DNA of 43,688 nt from Chloroflexota bacterium (GCA_030613785.1 JAUWLF010000025.1:1-43688), one strand, 5' to 3'. Counted from the first letter of the stretch, positions 25,707 through 34,416 are shown. Program-made: numbers and translations. Notes: generated from the letters alone by a model not told the origin.

Positions 25707-26567
25707 TCACGCTGCCAAGTCGAAGGGGAGGTCGCTAATGTCGCGTAGGCGGTGGCCCTCGATCAACATCACCAGCATATCCAGTTGATCTTCTCTCTGA
25801 ATCGCCTCAATAGCTTCTCTAAGCTCAGCCAAAGCAAGGTGATAGACACAATCCAGATCACCTGTCCCCAAGGCGAGGGTGGCAATCCGCGTTGGCAAAG
25901 GCTCGGCAGTGACAGCGCAAATGTGCGACAGGTGGCCTTTCCGGTGGCGTATGAGGTTCAAGGCCTCGGTGCGCGTGTTCTGCGCTCTGTCGCTCCGGAT
26001 CGTCCACTTGCAGGAGATGCTGGCATGCAGGATCGGATGGAGATCTGCACGATTCACTTCCCGAAAAGGGGTTAGTTGGGCAAGCGCGTGTCTCGCATTC
26101 ACCACTTTGCCGCGCAGATTGATCTCTTCATCTGAAACTGGCCACCTGCCAATAACAACGTCGGGCTTGACAATGTAGTCTCCTCCTAAGGCGGCCCTCA
26201 GGTCCTTGTCGTCGCCTACGACTCGCTCTAGGTGAGCCAGATGCTCATACTGAGCAAAGTCTGAGATGGCGGTCTCCACAGAGTAATGCCACCGTCCTGG
26301 CCGCAGATGGTTTACGAGTTCGAAAGCTTCTTCAAGGAAGTCCTTAGTGGCTCGCTCAAAAAGGCGCCCGACACTCTGTGGCTTGATGTCTCACTCAGGA
26401 ACAGACCAGCCCAGTCGCTTGACCAAAGCCCACGAAATCTCCACACTTGACTTGCTACCACCGTCGGCAAAATTGGGGTAGCGCCGTCTGTCCTCGGTTC
26501 CGCGAACCCTGACGATCTCTGTGCGAATGCGCCGATGGTACTTCTCACGAAGGTTCGCGATGCTCAC
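25707..26567 (-). pseudogene. NgoMIV/NaeI-type restriction endonuclease interrupted by an in-frame TGA
   Basis: From the GTG at 26565-26567 (GGAGG six bases upstream) to the stop at 25707 the frame has 286 codons, the length I recall for NgoMIV. Codon 59 is TGA (26391-26393); the frame is otherwise open and conserved on both sides. After the stop come FERATKDFLEEAF, NHLRPGRW, DYIVKPDVVIG, the hallmark HASISCKWTIRSDRAQNTR, VTAEPLPTRIATLALGTGD and DISDLPFDLA, all close to NgoMIV. Catalytic candidates by full-frame numbering are E71, D136, S185, C186, K187 and E201, near NgoMIV E70, D140, S185-K187 and E201. The family cuts GCCGGC. As read, only 58 residues or a 190-residue re-initiated piece lacking E71 would be made. 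Alternatives are a sequencing error or strain-specific nonsense mutation. It overlaps the methyltransferase gene by 23 bases. Confidence 0.85.
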
Positions 26568-28014
26568 TCGGTCCCTCCAGGATGGACTCGCACGCACATG
26601 CGTCAGACTTGTAGAATCCAATGACGTGCTCTTCATACATTCGCTGCTGAATCTGCGACGCTCGATCCACGCGGGATCCGGCTGGCAGCATCCGTCGATT
26701 CCGGTCCAGCCTACGCACGGCGATCTTGGGCACTTCAAAACCAATCGTTCCGCCAATGTCAGCGAGGCAAGTGTGCGTATCTGTGTCTCTTCCCCGCATC
26801 GTGGAACTCCCCACGACGAGGACTGCCGCTCTCCCAGGTTTCAGGACGCGATGCAGCTCGCGCAACACCCTAGTCATCTCCGAATAGTACCGGTGTAGTA
26901 CGCGACCTTTCCTCTTGTCCCGGCACGCGATGTCGGCGACCACCTCCGCGGTGGTGTCAGGCAACCTCTCGAAATCCACGTCGGTCACCGCTTCACCGCC
27001 TATGTACTTTCTTCGCTCTCGCGAAAGTTCGTCGAGAGGATATCCCATCCAAACCAGAGAGAACTTGTGTGCTCGCATGTAGTCAATGGCGTTGGAGGGA
27101 TAGGGTGGGGACGTAACAACAAGATCCACCGACTCGTCTGTCAGAGGTAAACATTGTGCATCACCGAACATGATATCTGGGGGGATCTCTCCCGTGTCCG
27201 CCCATACGAAACTCCTGATGTTCCGCTCAAACCGGTTCCTGAACTCTCGTAGAGCCGGACGAAGGGTTTTGGTCAGGATCTTGACTCGACCAGATGAGGC
27301 GTTGCCCAGGTCCTGTCTGAGCACGGTTGTTCCAGTCTGGCTGACGACCGTTCTGGCCCGGTGAGGTCGAGTATGGGCTAAGTCCACTGCTAGCGACACT
27401 CCGCCAGACTTAGTAATGATGATGGCTGAGAAGGCGAGTTCAAAGAAGGCCCTCAGTCTCCGATCTGCGATTCTCTCGATTTCGCTCATCAGAGCCAGCA
27501 ATTCTATCTGCGTTTCAGGCATGAACCAATAGTCGATGAACTCACGGGTCTTGGGATCCCAGCGTCTCTCCAGTTCCTGTTGCAGGTCCCCGCGATTTTC
27601 GCCTGTTGCATTCACCGCGATGTGCAGTACTCCATTTCCCACCTGTACGGCTTGATCCACATTCAGAGGAGTCACTTTGACTGTGCAAGCCTTCACCGCC
27701 AGCGGATCAATATCAAACCCGATTCCATGTCGCTCGGCCAAAAGGGCTTCCACTATTGTGGTTCCAGAGCCCATCATGGGGTCGAGAACAACATCACCTG
27801 GATTTGTCAACGATCCGATGAACTTGCGTGGCAACTGAGGGGGAAATTTGGCGGGGAAAGAATGAAGGTTATGTGACGCATACCCACTATCCTGGTCATG
27901 GAAATCCAAGTCCTGACCGAGTAGGGCAATCAGTCTCTCGCGGCAACCATCGGCTGGCTCGGTTCTATCAGTATCGTGGAGGATAATTGGCAGCGGTAGC
28001 TGACGCATAGACAT
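26545..28014 (-). CDS. Site-specific DNA methyltransferase (amino-methyl type, probably N4-cytosine)
   Basis: 489 residues from the ATG at 28012-28014, with AAGG eight bases upstream; an ATG at 28035 is possible. Numbered from that earlier ATG, motif I is LDPMMGSGTTIVEA (84-97), preceded by SFPAKFPPQLPRKFI, and motif IV is TSPPY (308-312). TSPPY with serine is usual for N4-cytosine enzymes; N6-adenine cannot be excluded. The stop overlaps the start of the NgoMIV-type endonuclease frame, so this is its cognate protective methylase. If that nuclease is truly inactive, the methylase is effectively an orphan. The well-known NgoMIV methylase is of the C5 type, so the pairing with an amino-methylase is a variation. 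Promoter at 28164-28193. Confidence 0.85.
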   Translation of the reverse strand: MSMRQLPLPIILHDTDRTEPADGCRERLIALLGQDLDFHDQDSGYASHNLHSFPAKFPPQLPRKFIGSLTNPGDVVLDPMMGSGTTIVEALLAERHGIGFDIDPLAVKACTVKVTPLNVDQAVQVGNGVLHIAVNATGENRGDLQQELERRWDPKTREFIDYWFMPETQIELLALMSEIERIADRRLRAFFELAFSAIIITKSGGVSLAVDLAHTRPHRARTVVSQTGTTVLRQDLGNASSGRVKILTKTLRPALREFRNRFERNIRSFVWADTGEIPPDIMFGDAQCLPLTDESVDLVVTSPPYPSNAIDYMRAHKFSLVWMGYPLDELSRERRKYIGGEAVTDVDFERLPDTTAEVVADIACRDKRKGRVLHRYYSEMTRVLRELHRVLKPGRAAVLVVGSSTMRGRDTDTHTCLADIGGTIGFEVPKIAVRRLDRNRRMLPAGSRVDRASQIQQRMYEEHVIGFYKSDACACESILEGPSEHREPS

Positions 28015-28163
28015 CTGAGGAACCTTGTCATACAACCGACAGTAGACCCGACTACCACATTACCGAGCTGCCGGCTCCGAGGCCTGCCGCCAGACCTATC
28101 ACCGTGACACAGAACAACGCTCGTGAAAAGGACAAGGTGTGGAGCTCTCGCAACCCTACATGT

Positions 28164-28193
28164 ATTATACCACGCGCCGGGTTTGGATGGCAA
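28164..28193 (-). promoter_or_regulatory. Extended -10 promoter of the restriction-modification operon
   Basis: Minus strand: TTGCCA (28188-28193), 18-base spacer ending TGG, then TATAAT (28164-28169). The TGn before TATAAT makes an extended -10 element. The leader is about 140 bases. Confidence 0.6.
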
Positions 28194-28312
28194 TCTAGTC
28201 CCCGCCAAGTCACACAAGTCACCAGCAATGCCCTTCGATCCACTAGCACAGCCGAGGCACGATTCAAGAACAGGCAGCCCCGATGCAGTTGCCGCCACTC
28301 TTGTGGCCCGCC

Positions 28313-28939
28313 CTACATCTCCCACGTCGCATCTCCGAAGAAGGCCCCGTGATCTTTGGCGAGGAAAGCTTCGATCGCAGCGCGCTTGTCGCCGAGGCGA
28401 AACGAGACACCATGACCCGGATAGCACGCTGTGTCGTCGGGCCACGTGAGGATGATGTTCCGCAGAGTCTGTAACGTGGTCTGAAACGCCTCTGGAGACG
28501 ACGTATGGCCGGGGCCGCCTTCGAAGATGGCATCGCCCACGATGACGCGGTTATCGCCCACGATGGCGAAGCAGGCGCTCTCTTCGGTGTGGCCAGGTGT
28601 ATGGCATACCTTCAGTGCGTGGTCACCCACCTTGATCAGGTCACTGCTGCCGAGCCAACGGTCCACGTTGGAGACCGTGCCCCCGGGATGAGCCATCACC
28701 GGAACCTTCAACGTCTCTCGCATCGTCTGCAACGCGCCGACGTGATCCATATGGGTGTGCGTCAGGACGATGGCGATTGGTTCGGTGTCAGCGAGCATCT
28801 CCAGCAGAGTGTCGGGCTCAGCGGCCGGATCGATGAGCACGCTCTGGCAGGTGCTTGGGCAGATCAAGACGTACGCGTTCGTCTCCCACGGGCCCAGCAC
28901 TCGAGTTCTCAGTTCCGGTTTCGTCACTCCCAAGGTCAC
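28313..28939 (-). CDS. Metallo-beta-lactamase-fold hydrolase (glyoxalase II-like)
   Basis: 208 residues starting with GTG at 28937-28939, GGGGTG five bases upstream. Zinc motif THTHMDH (60-66) with further ligands in CHTPGHT, VIVGDAIF and CYPGHG, the full set for a binuclear MBL hydrolase of the hydroxyacylglutathione-hydrolase type. Length suits a single-domain member. The likely substrate is a thioester or similar; no closer assignment is possible. It stands alone between the restriction-modification locus and a long gene-free stretch. Confidence 0.88.
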   Translation of the reverse strand: MTLGVTKPELRTRVLGPWETNAYVLICPSTCQSVLIDPAAEPDTLLEMLADTEPIAIVLTHTHMDHVGALQTMRETLKVPVMAHPGGTVSNVDRWLGSSDLIKVGDHALKVCHTPGHTEESACFAIVGDNRVIVGDAIFEGGPGHTSSPEAFQTTLQTLRNIILTWPDDTACYPGHGVSFRLGDKRAAIEAFLAKDHGAFFGDATWEM

Positions 28940-29931
28940 AACGTCACCCCGTGGCTAACTAGCCTCTACTCACAAGTAGTCTAGCATGTTGGCGGGTCCT
29001 GGGCAAGCGCACAGAGGCCGGGCTCAACTCCCTACTCTCCAGTCACCTGTTGAACTGCGCAACACGCAGAGGACGTAGGTTCTCACCATCCTGCATGCTC
29101 GAGAACCGCCCTGTCCACCACCGATCAGTTGTCCGCCACTGTGGCCCAGCCTAGTCAGTTGGGCTCGATAGTGAAGGGTCGCGCACCGTCAAGCTCAATG
29201 GGGAACGTAGTTTGTTGCGCAGGTTTGATCTTCTGATACTTACAGTACTCCGCTCGCTTGATGGCTCTTGTGCCAAGTTGGGCGACACAAGAAAGCTGAG
29301 CTTCGCGGAAGCATGGTCTTCATGCTTCTTCTGGCTCTATCGGTCCCGCGGCAAGGCGTACACCTATCCGCCAATCCCCTGGGCCATCCACTGGAGCAGA
29401 TGGCAGGCAGTGGTGTTTCTGTCCTCATGGGCTTCTATCCTAATGAAGCGCTGAGCAACCATCCTTGATCCCTGGCGGTCGCCGGGCTTTCCCCTGCTCC
29501 TGGCAGGGATCACCCACGGTTTGACGTTCTTGGTGATAGTCATTGAAGCAGGAGCCACACCTTTGCGTGTGTCCCTCGCGATCACAGTCAGACTGGTGGG
29601 ACTGGGGTCGGCGAGGGATAAGCTGAGCTAGCGGCCTCTGATGGTTCTCGTCCCAGTCAGCTAGGTACTTGGGAAGCCTTCCTTCACAGGCTGGGCGATC
29701 TGTTGGGGAAGATTACTGGAGTTCAGCGAACTGGGGATCGCTTGACTTCGGACTGAAAAACCCAACCAGAGATGGAGATGCCGAGCTCTTGTCACCATCA
29801 CGGACTCAGGTTCAGCGGTACCTGGGCGCACACCAACTCGTCACCGCCGTAGGCGCCGGTAGCCGATCCGGCAGCTTGCTTGGTTGTTTCTCTCCTACGT
29901 TACTCACGAGGATCAGTACTGGGGGGCCATC
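28940..29931. other. Long gene-free stretch, possibly degraded sequence
   Basis: About 990 bases without a supported gene, the longest such gap here. Several frames of 60-90 codons exist on both strands, for example 29212-29454 and 29669-29935 on plus, but none has a ribosome site or recognisable motif. The mix of short interrupted frames suggests decayed genes or an old mobile element, but no transposase motif or terminal repeat could be found by eye. Confidence 0.35.
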
Positions 29932-30276
29932 CTAGCCCTCGCTGAGCAGCACGGAGAATTCCTGGTCAAACAATAGTCTCTCTTCGACAACCCTCTTGGC
30001 CTCTTCCCGCTCTGCGCTGCACGCGGGACACTCGCCTCCCTCGCAACGTGTTCCACACTGCCCGCAGATGGCGGGAGCTTTCTGCACAGGGCGTAGTGCA
30101 GCTACGATGACGAGCACCTCCTGATCCTTCAATTCACAGAGAGGACCCTCGATCTCCACGTCCCCAACGTCCAGGCCCCCCTCGCGGCCTGGGTAGCGCA
30201 CTGCGCCTCGAATAACCTGGGCACCGAGCCCTCGGGCTGTGGCCGCCAGTGCTTCAGCGTCGTGTCTGATGATCAT
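29932..30276 (-). CDS. Zinc-ribbon hypothetical protein
   Basis: 114 residues, ATG at 30276 with GAGGTG five bases upstream. The first 60 residues look like a small alpha-beta domain (IIRHDAEALAATARGLGAQVI; DQEVLVIVAAL). Cysteines at 71, 74, 78, 83 and 86 (CGQCGTRCEGGECPAC) form a probable zinc ribbon, followed by an acidic helix. No family recognised. The gene starts three bases after the stop of the acyltransferase-fold copy 2, so the two are surely co-transcribed and perhaps act together. Confidence 0.65.
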   Translation of the reverse strand: MIIRHDAEALAATARGLGAQVIRGAVRYPGREGGLDVGDVEIEGPLCELKDQEVLVIVAALRPVQKAPAICGQCGTRCEGGECPACSAEREEAKRVVEERLLFDQEFSVLLSEG

Positions 30277-30279
30277 GCT

Positions 30280-31140
30280 TCACCTCGCAGTTCCTGTACC
30301 GCCCCTAACGCGAGTATTGCAGCGGCAATCGTCAAGCTGGTATGTTCTCAGCCGTCTCTTGGTTTCGTCCAGTTTCTCGTCCACATTTTCAAAATCACCC
30401 CTCTGCCCGGGTGGCAGTAGTCTCGCGACCTCACATAGTGCCAACTTGGTAAACGCGATCAGGAGATCGGAGTTGTCGAAATCACCTATCTCTCCTGCTT
30501 GGGGTGGCTCTATGGGCTCTCCGAATCTGACCTTCACCACTTTCAGTTTCCCGTTGTGTTCCGTGGTGACCAGCCCCATGGGCACAAGGGGGACTCCTTT
30601 CTTGAGACAGAATAGCGCGGCCCCGGTCCTCAAGTCTCCTTCCAGTAGACCATTACCCGCGGTTCTTCCTGTGATCGACAACCATAGAACATGCCCGGGC
30701 GCATCGAGATGGGCAAGGATTTCTTTGAAGACCTTTCTGTGCAACCTGTAGGTCCCAGCCTCATCTTTCAGAGCTGGGAAGATGAGCTTATCTATGCCCA
30801 GCGCTTTCAATAGTGAGTTGGCCTTTGTGATGACCTCCGATCGTCCGATGCCCTTCAGACGAAACTCTTCTCCAGGCAGACGACAGCCAACCTTCATCAG
30901 GGCTCGCAAGGTCTGTAGCACTGACGGGTAGTTACTCACCAACACGGCCCTCTGGACCTCATCCAGAGAGGGGGGGATTGGTTCTACCTCAATCCCTCTG
31001 ATCCCCAGGTCCACCACTCCTCGAACTCGCCTGCTGCGCTGTAGTAGAGCCAGGGAGCGCAACCTAGCGTCAATCCCTCCAAAGACCTCACTTTTCGCCA
31101 GGCTTGAAATCTCCTCCCTGTAACGCAGTCCCTCTTCCAC
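30280..31140 (-). CDS. Acyltransferase-fold (PlsC/LPLAT-like) protein lacking the HX4D motif, copy 2
   Basis: 286 residues from the GTG at 31138-31140, with AAAGGAG six bases upstream. This start aligns with the paralogue (VEEGLRY here, MEKGLRY there). Same motifs as copy 1: VLVSNYPSVLQT instead of an HX4D block, WLSITGRTAGNGLLEGDLRTGA, VPLVPMGLVT, and the shared tail LLPPGQRGD(F/Y)EN.DEKL.E.KRRL. A 25-residue C-terminal extension (after RRLRTYQ) is rich in Arg, Cys and Gly and absent from copy 1. It is followed directly by the zinc-ribbon gene. Function unknown; phospholipid or glycan acylation would need a different catalytic arrangement. Confidence 0.55.
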   Translation of the reverse strand: MEEGLRYREEISSLAKSEVFGGIDARLRSLALLQRSRRVRGVVDLGIRGIEVEPIPPSLDEVQRAVLVSNYPSVLQTLRALMKVGCRLPGEEFRLKGIGRSEVITKANSLLKALGIDKLIFPALKDEAGTYRLHRKVFKEILAHLDAPGHVLWLSITGRTAGNGLLEGDLRTGAALFCLKKGVPLVPMGLVTTEHNGKLKVVKVRFGEPIEPPQAGEIGDFDNSDLLIAFTKLALCEVARLLPPGQRGDFENVDEKLDETKRRLRTYQLDDCRCNTRVRGGTGTAR

Positions 31141-31620
31141 AAACATCTCCTTTCGAGCCAAATCAGAATCAGTCTTGCCTAGCCTAATAAAACCAAACAA
31201 TCACCGAAAAAAACAGACTCTGAGATTTGCTACATAGAACCCCGAACTCGACACCGAGTTACGCGCAGATCCTTGACTTGTGCCCGCGGCTTGCGGCAAC
31301 CGGTTTTCGTCAGATCACCAGTAGACGACCAAGACCCTCCGCCCCAGTGGGGATAGTCTGAGTGACCCATACGCTAGCGAGGCATCGTATGGGATCAGAC
31401 GACGATCCAGAGGGGGGAGCCGGCAACAGCTCCGAGTTCTCCGCCCCTCAGCATCGGCTGCCAAACCGTCTTCCTGCCCTTTCTGGCTCGAACTTCCTGC
31501 ACCTGTGGCCGGTTTTGTGGTCTGGGGAAGCGTCTATTCCTGCCTCTATCGAAGGGCTTGCTCCTCGAATAAGACTGCACCTGTGAGAGGCGTTGTTGCA
31601 CACCCCCAACCGGATGACGC
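31141..31620. other. Intergenic region between acyltransferase-fold copy 2 and the beta-helix gene
   Basis: The first 55 bases repeat elements found before copy 1 (minus strand GGTTTTATTAGGC and CTGATTCTGAT), evidence of a duplicated leader. An inverted repeat CCCATACG/CGTATGGG lies at 31366-31393. No gene is supported in the rest. Confidence 0.35.
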
Positions 31621-31649
31621 TTGACTTCTGGTGCGAGCTCTTGTATAAT
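31621..31649 (+). promoter_or_regulatory. Consensus promoter of the first beta-helix gene
   Basis: TTGACT (31621-31626), 17-base spacer, TATAAT (31644-31649). The start codon is about 165 bases downstream, giving a long leader without an obvious hairpin. Confidence 0.7.
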
Positions 31650-31817
31650 GACATAGAAGGGCACATTCCACCCTCATTGTGCAACTGCTTGGCTGTGCTC
31701 CACCATCGACCAGCCATCGATCTCGGACCATCACGCGGCGCCGCGTTACCTTCGCTTCACCTTTGTCTTTTCCATACGAACACCAGACTGACAAGACCGC
31801 AGCCGGAGGTGGGAGAG

Positions 31818-33050
31818 ATGAGAAAGCTTGGATTGGTCGTGACAGCCCTGGCGCTGATCCTGTGCCTTGTGACGCCGCTGGGAACCGTGACAGGCGCAGC
31901 GTTTGCCTACACCGTCAACACGACCGATGACGATGTCGACGTTGGTGGCTGCCAGCAGGCCCCCACTGGGGACTGTACCCTGCGCGAAGCGATCACGGAT
32001 GCCAATGGCGACGGAGATGTAAGCAACATCGCCTTCAATATCCCCACCTCCGATGGTGGATACAACCCGTCAACCGGCGTATGGACCATACAACTGGGGA
32101 GCGCGTTGCCAGACTTGACCGAGGATGGGACTGGCATCATGGGCTCAACCCAGACCGGTAATCAGGGAGACACCAATCCCTACGGACCTGAGATCGTGGT
32201 CAACGGCGCTTCCACGTACGACTGCTTCGACCTCCGGTCGGCCCATAACACCATCGACGGCTTGGCCATCAATCAATGTACCTACGGCATCCTTATAGTT
32301 GGTTCCGGTACCCACCATAACACTATCATCGCCAACTACATCGGCCTGAACGCTCAAGGAACTGCCGGGTCTGGAAACACCCAGATTGGAATCTACATCG
32401 GCTATGCTAGCGACAACACCGTTGGCGGCGGGCCACCAAGTGCGCGAAACGTCATCTCGGGCAACGGCGGGGAGGGTGTGTGGATCTACGGGGATGGTGC
32501 AGACCGCAATGATGTCTCAGGGAACTACATCGGCACCGATTCCAGCGGAGTCTTTGATGTCGGCAACACCTCCAGCGGCGTCTTCATCGCGGGTGGCGCT
32601 GAAGACAACGAGATCGGCCCTGACAACATCATCGCCTACAACGATGCACACGGCGTTTCGATGAGCGCCAGCGCCACCATCTCCAACACCGTCACCCAGA
32701 ACAGCATCCATAGCAACCTGTGGAAAGGTATTAGCCTTTTTGGGGGGGCCAATGGAGGAATCCTGACTCCTGATATCTCTTCCTCGTCTTGCGCTTCCAT
32801 CTCTGGCACAGCCCCGGCGAACGCCACAGTGGAGCTATTCACCGGCCCCGATAATGAGGGAAAGATTTACCTCACCACCGTCTCTGCCGACGGCGGTGGG
32901 AATTGGAGCGTGGCTGGTCCCTTCACCCTGGACACCTACGTCACGGCCACCGCCACTGATGCTGGCGGCAACACGTCTGCATTCTCGGCTCCCAGCACTC
33001 CAGGCACCTGCTACCTGGCATACGTGCCCCTCGGGATGAAGAGATACTAG
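31818..33050 (+). CDS. Secreted right-handed parallel beta-helix protein with C-terminal tail motif
   Basis: 410 residues from the ATG at 31818, GGAGG eight bases upstream; the frame is open earlier but codes nothing sensible. Signal peptide about 1-30 (LVVTALALILCLVTPLGTVTGA). A CSLREAI-type motif follows (CTLREAITDANGDG), then stacked repeats such as HNTIIANYIGLNA, ARNVISGNGGEGVWI and RNDVSGNYIGTDSSG, the pectate-lyase-like beta-helix pattern. The last 90 residues form a beta-sandwich-like module (GTAPANATVELFTGPDNEGK..). The protein ends CYLAYVPLGMKRY, similar to two other secreted proteins in the window. Such helices bind or cleave polysaccharides; no catalytic residues are evident. Paralogue of the gene at 36923-38512. 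Confidence 0.75.
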   Translation: MRKLGLVVTALALILCLVTPLGTVTGAAFAYTVNTTDDDVDVGGCQQAPTGDCTLREAITDANGDGDVSNIAFNIPTSDGGYNPSTGVWTIQLGSALPDLTEDGTGIMGSTQTGNQGDTNPYGPEIVVNGASTYDCFDLRSAHNTIDGLAINQCTYGILIVGSGTHHNTIIANYIGLNAQGTAGSGNTQIGIYIGYASDNTVGGGPPSARNVISGNGGEGVWIYGDGADRNDVSGNYIGTDSSGVFDVGNTSSGVFIAGGAEDNEIGPDNIIAYNDAHGVSMSASATISNTVTQNSIHSNLWKGISLFGGANGGILTPDISSSSCASISGTAPANATVELFTGPDNEGKIYLTTVSADGGGNWSVAGPFTLDTYVTATATDAGGNTSAFSAPSTPGTCYLAYVPLGMKRY

Positions 33051-33419
33051 CCTTTTGCCAGCTCGCCGTGCAGCAGAGAGGCCTAGCGCAGGCAAGCCCT
33101 GCACCGCCCAAGAGGCCTGTCCCAGCTCACCACGGTCTTGAGACCCCGAGTCTCCCCTTAGGGTCGCACCCGGCCACGCGTTGGGATACAATTCCTGTAC
33201 GCGGACCATCTTGTACTTGTTCAGAATGAGGCCAGATAGAATGATCCACCCCCATCCTCACCCCGTCCGAGTAGTCATCGTTGGAGTCGGCAACGTGGCC
33301 GCGACTTTCGCCCACGCGCCACCCCTCAGCGGCCTGGCGTCAGGGATTCTGCTTGGCCTCCACGCTATTCCCCTATCCTATGAGGATGGTCAACTAGTAC
33401 ACCATCGCGTCCAGCGCTC
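33051..33419. other. Gene-free stretch with a possible small remnant
   Basis: The only point of note is a plus-strand frame at 33226-33423 whose product contains VRVVIVGVGNVAATFA, a Rossmann-like GxGNxA pattern reminiscent of the N-terminus of myo-inositol-phosphate synthase. It stops after 65 residues and has no ribosome site, so it may be a gene remnant or chance. Confidence 0.25.
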
Positions 33420-33449
33420 TTGACAGACCTTCGCGTTTGCTGGTACACT
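33420..33449 (+). promoter_or_regulatory. Promoter of the Pro/Thr-rich lipoprotein gene
   Basis: TTGACA (33420-33425), 18-base spacer, TACACT (33444-33449). The start codon is about 70 bases downstream. Confidence 0.55.
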
Positions 33450-33519
33450 GATGGTAGCATCTGGGCGTAGCGCCGAAACCTAGGGCAAGTGTCGGCATGG
33501 CTTCCAAAGGAGGACCAAG

Positions 33520-34077
33520 ATGAGAAGACTCACCGTCTGCCTAGTGGTGGTAGCCATCGGTCTCACCTCAACGTTGGCCGCGTGCGGTCCACCACCACCG
33601 CCGCTAACGCCGACCCCTATCCCACCTACGTCGACTCCAGTGCCTCCCACCTCTACCCCGATCCCCCCTTCAGCTACGCCGACACCCGTCCCCCCGACAC
33701 CAACACCGACTCCGATTCCTCCTACGGCGACCCCGGTGCCGCCTACCCCAACACTCGTTCCGCCGACACCCACGCCCACCTCTATACCTCCCACACCGGT
33801 CCCATCTGCGCCCACACCGGTCCCTCCGACACCTACCTCTCCCGCGGTGCCCACAACGGCGTTACTAGAGGTACTCAACCACTGCGGAACACCCTTCTAC
33901 TTCACGATAGCGGGATCGATGTACGAGATACAAGGGAACGCATCACAGTCCATTGAGCTGCCCCCTGGCGAATACAACTACACCATCAGCAAGCCTGGCT
34001 TCTCGGACATCAATGGGACACTTCGTCTCGAGGCCGGGAGAAGGCTCACGTTCCCAATCACCTGCCAGGTTACTTGA
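33520..34077 (+). CDS. Lipoprotein with Pro/Thr-rich spacer and PEGA-like C-terminal domain
   Basis: 185 residues; AAAGGAGG six bases before the ATG. Lipoprotein signal with lipobox LAAC (cysteine 22). Residues 23-110 are an unbroken run of P-T/P-P repeats ([16 protein letters not shown] and variants), a stiff wall-spanning spacer and probable glycosylation substrate. Residues 115-185 ([49 protein letters not shown]) look like a small PEGA-type beta-sandwich with a cysteine near each end that could form a disulphide. Exported and membrane-anchored. Such P/T spacers are common in Chloroflexota surface proteins. Ligand unknown. Confidence 0.78.
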   Translation: MRRLTVCLVVVAIGLTSTLAACGPPPPPLTPTPIPPTSTPVPPTSTPIPPSATPTPVPPTPTPTPIPPTATPVPPTPTLVPPTPTPTSIPPTPVPSAPTPVPPTPTSPAVPTTALLEVLNHCGTPFYFTIAGSMYEIQGNASQSIELPPGEYNYTISKPGFSDINGTLRLEAGRRLTFPITCQVT

Positions 34078-34096
34078 GACGGCCAAGCACAATGAG

Positions 34097-34120
34097 AAGG
34101 GATGCCCATAGGCATCCCTT
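34097..34120. terminator. Hairpin between convergent genes
   Basis: Perfect 10-bp stem (AAGGGATGCC and its complement) with a CATA loop. It lies between the lipoprotein gene (plus) and the end of the flotillin operon (minus), so it may stop transcription from both sides. The T tract is weak. Confidence 0.6.
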
Positions 34121-34206
34121 CCAACTGTGTTAGCTCTGCAACGCCGGCCAACTCAAAGCCGAGGTTCCTAACAAACCACTAAGGATCCTCGGTCCCGTTC
34201 ACATCT

Positions 34207-34416
34207 TCAACCTGCTCTGGCGACGATCTCCTCCGCCTCGACGAGGGCCAATTTCCGTTCAAGCTCCGCCGTGGCCACGTCCAGGTCATCTAGCAATCGG
34301 GCTATCCCGGTCAACGACCCCACTATGTCCCGGCTGGCCCTTCGTGGTAGCTCAGCCAGAAGAGGTGCCAGTTCCTCCAGCATCCGGACGAAGTGCTCTT
34401 CCTGCTTCAGTCTCAT
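34207..34416 (-). CDS. Small helical protein, last gene of the flotillin operon
   Basis: 69 residues with a strong ribosome site (GAGGAGGT) before the ATG. The sequence is almost entirely helical with heptad-like leucines (EEHFVRMLEELAPLLAELPRR; GIARLLDDLDVATAELERKL) and predicts a coiled-coil hairpin. No signal or membrane segment. It lies 70 bases after the flotillin gene in the same direction, in the position that yuaI has in the B. subtilis yuaF-floT-yuaI operon, but it is not an acetyltransferase and I recognise no family. A flotillin-associated partner is a reasonable guess from context. Confidence 0.65.
   Translation of the reverse strand: MRLKQEEHFVRMLEELAPLLAELPRRASRDIVGSLTGIARLLDDLDVATAELERKLALVEAEEIVARAG

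Noticed and set aside
26391..26393. TGA as a selenocysteine codon or genetic-code change
   Set aside because: TGA terminates other genes here, no following SECIS-like hairpin is obvious, and NgoMIV enzymes do not need selenocysteine; a nonsense mutation or sequencing error is simpler.
24734..31140. Calling the two acyltransferase-fold proteins PlsC
   Set aside because: The essential HX4D motif is missing, so the named enzyme activity is not supported.
33226..33423. Inositol-phosphate-synthase-like fragment as a gene
   Set aside because: Only a short GxGNxA stretch matches, there is no ribosome site, and the frame stops after 65 residues.
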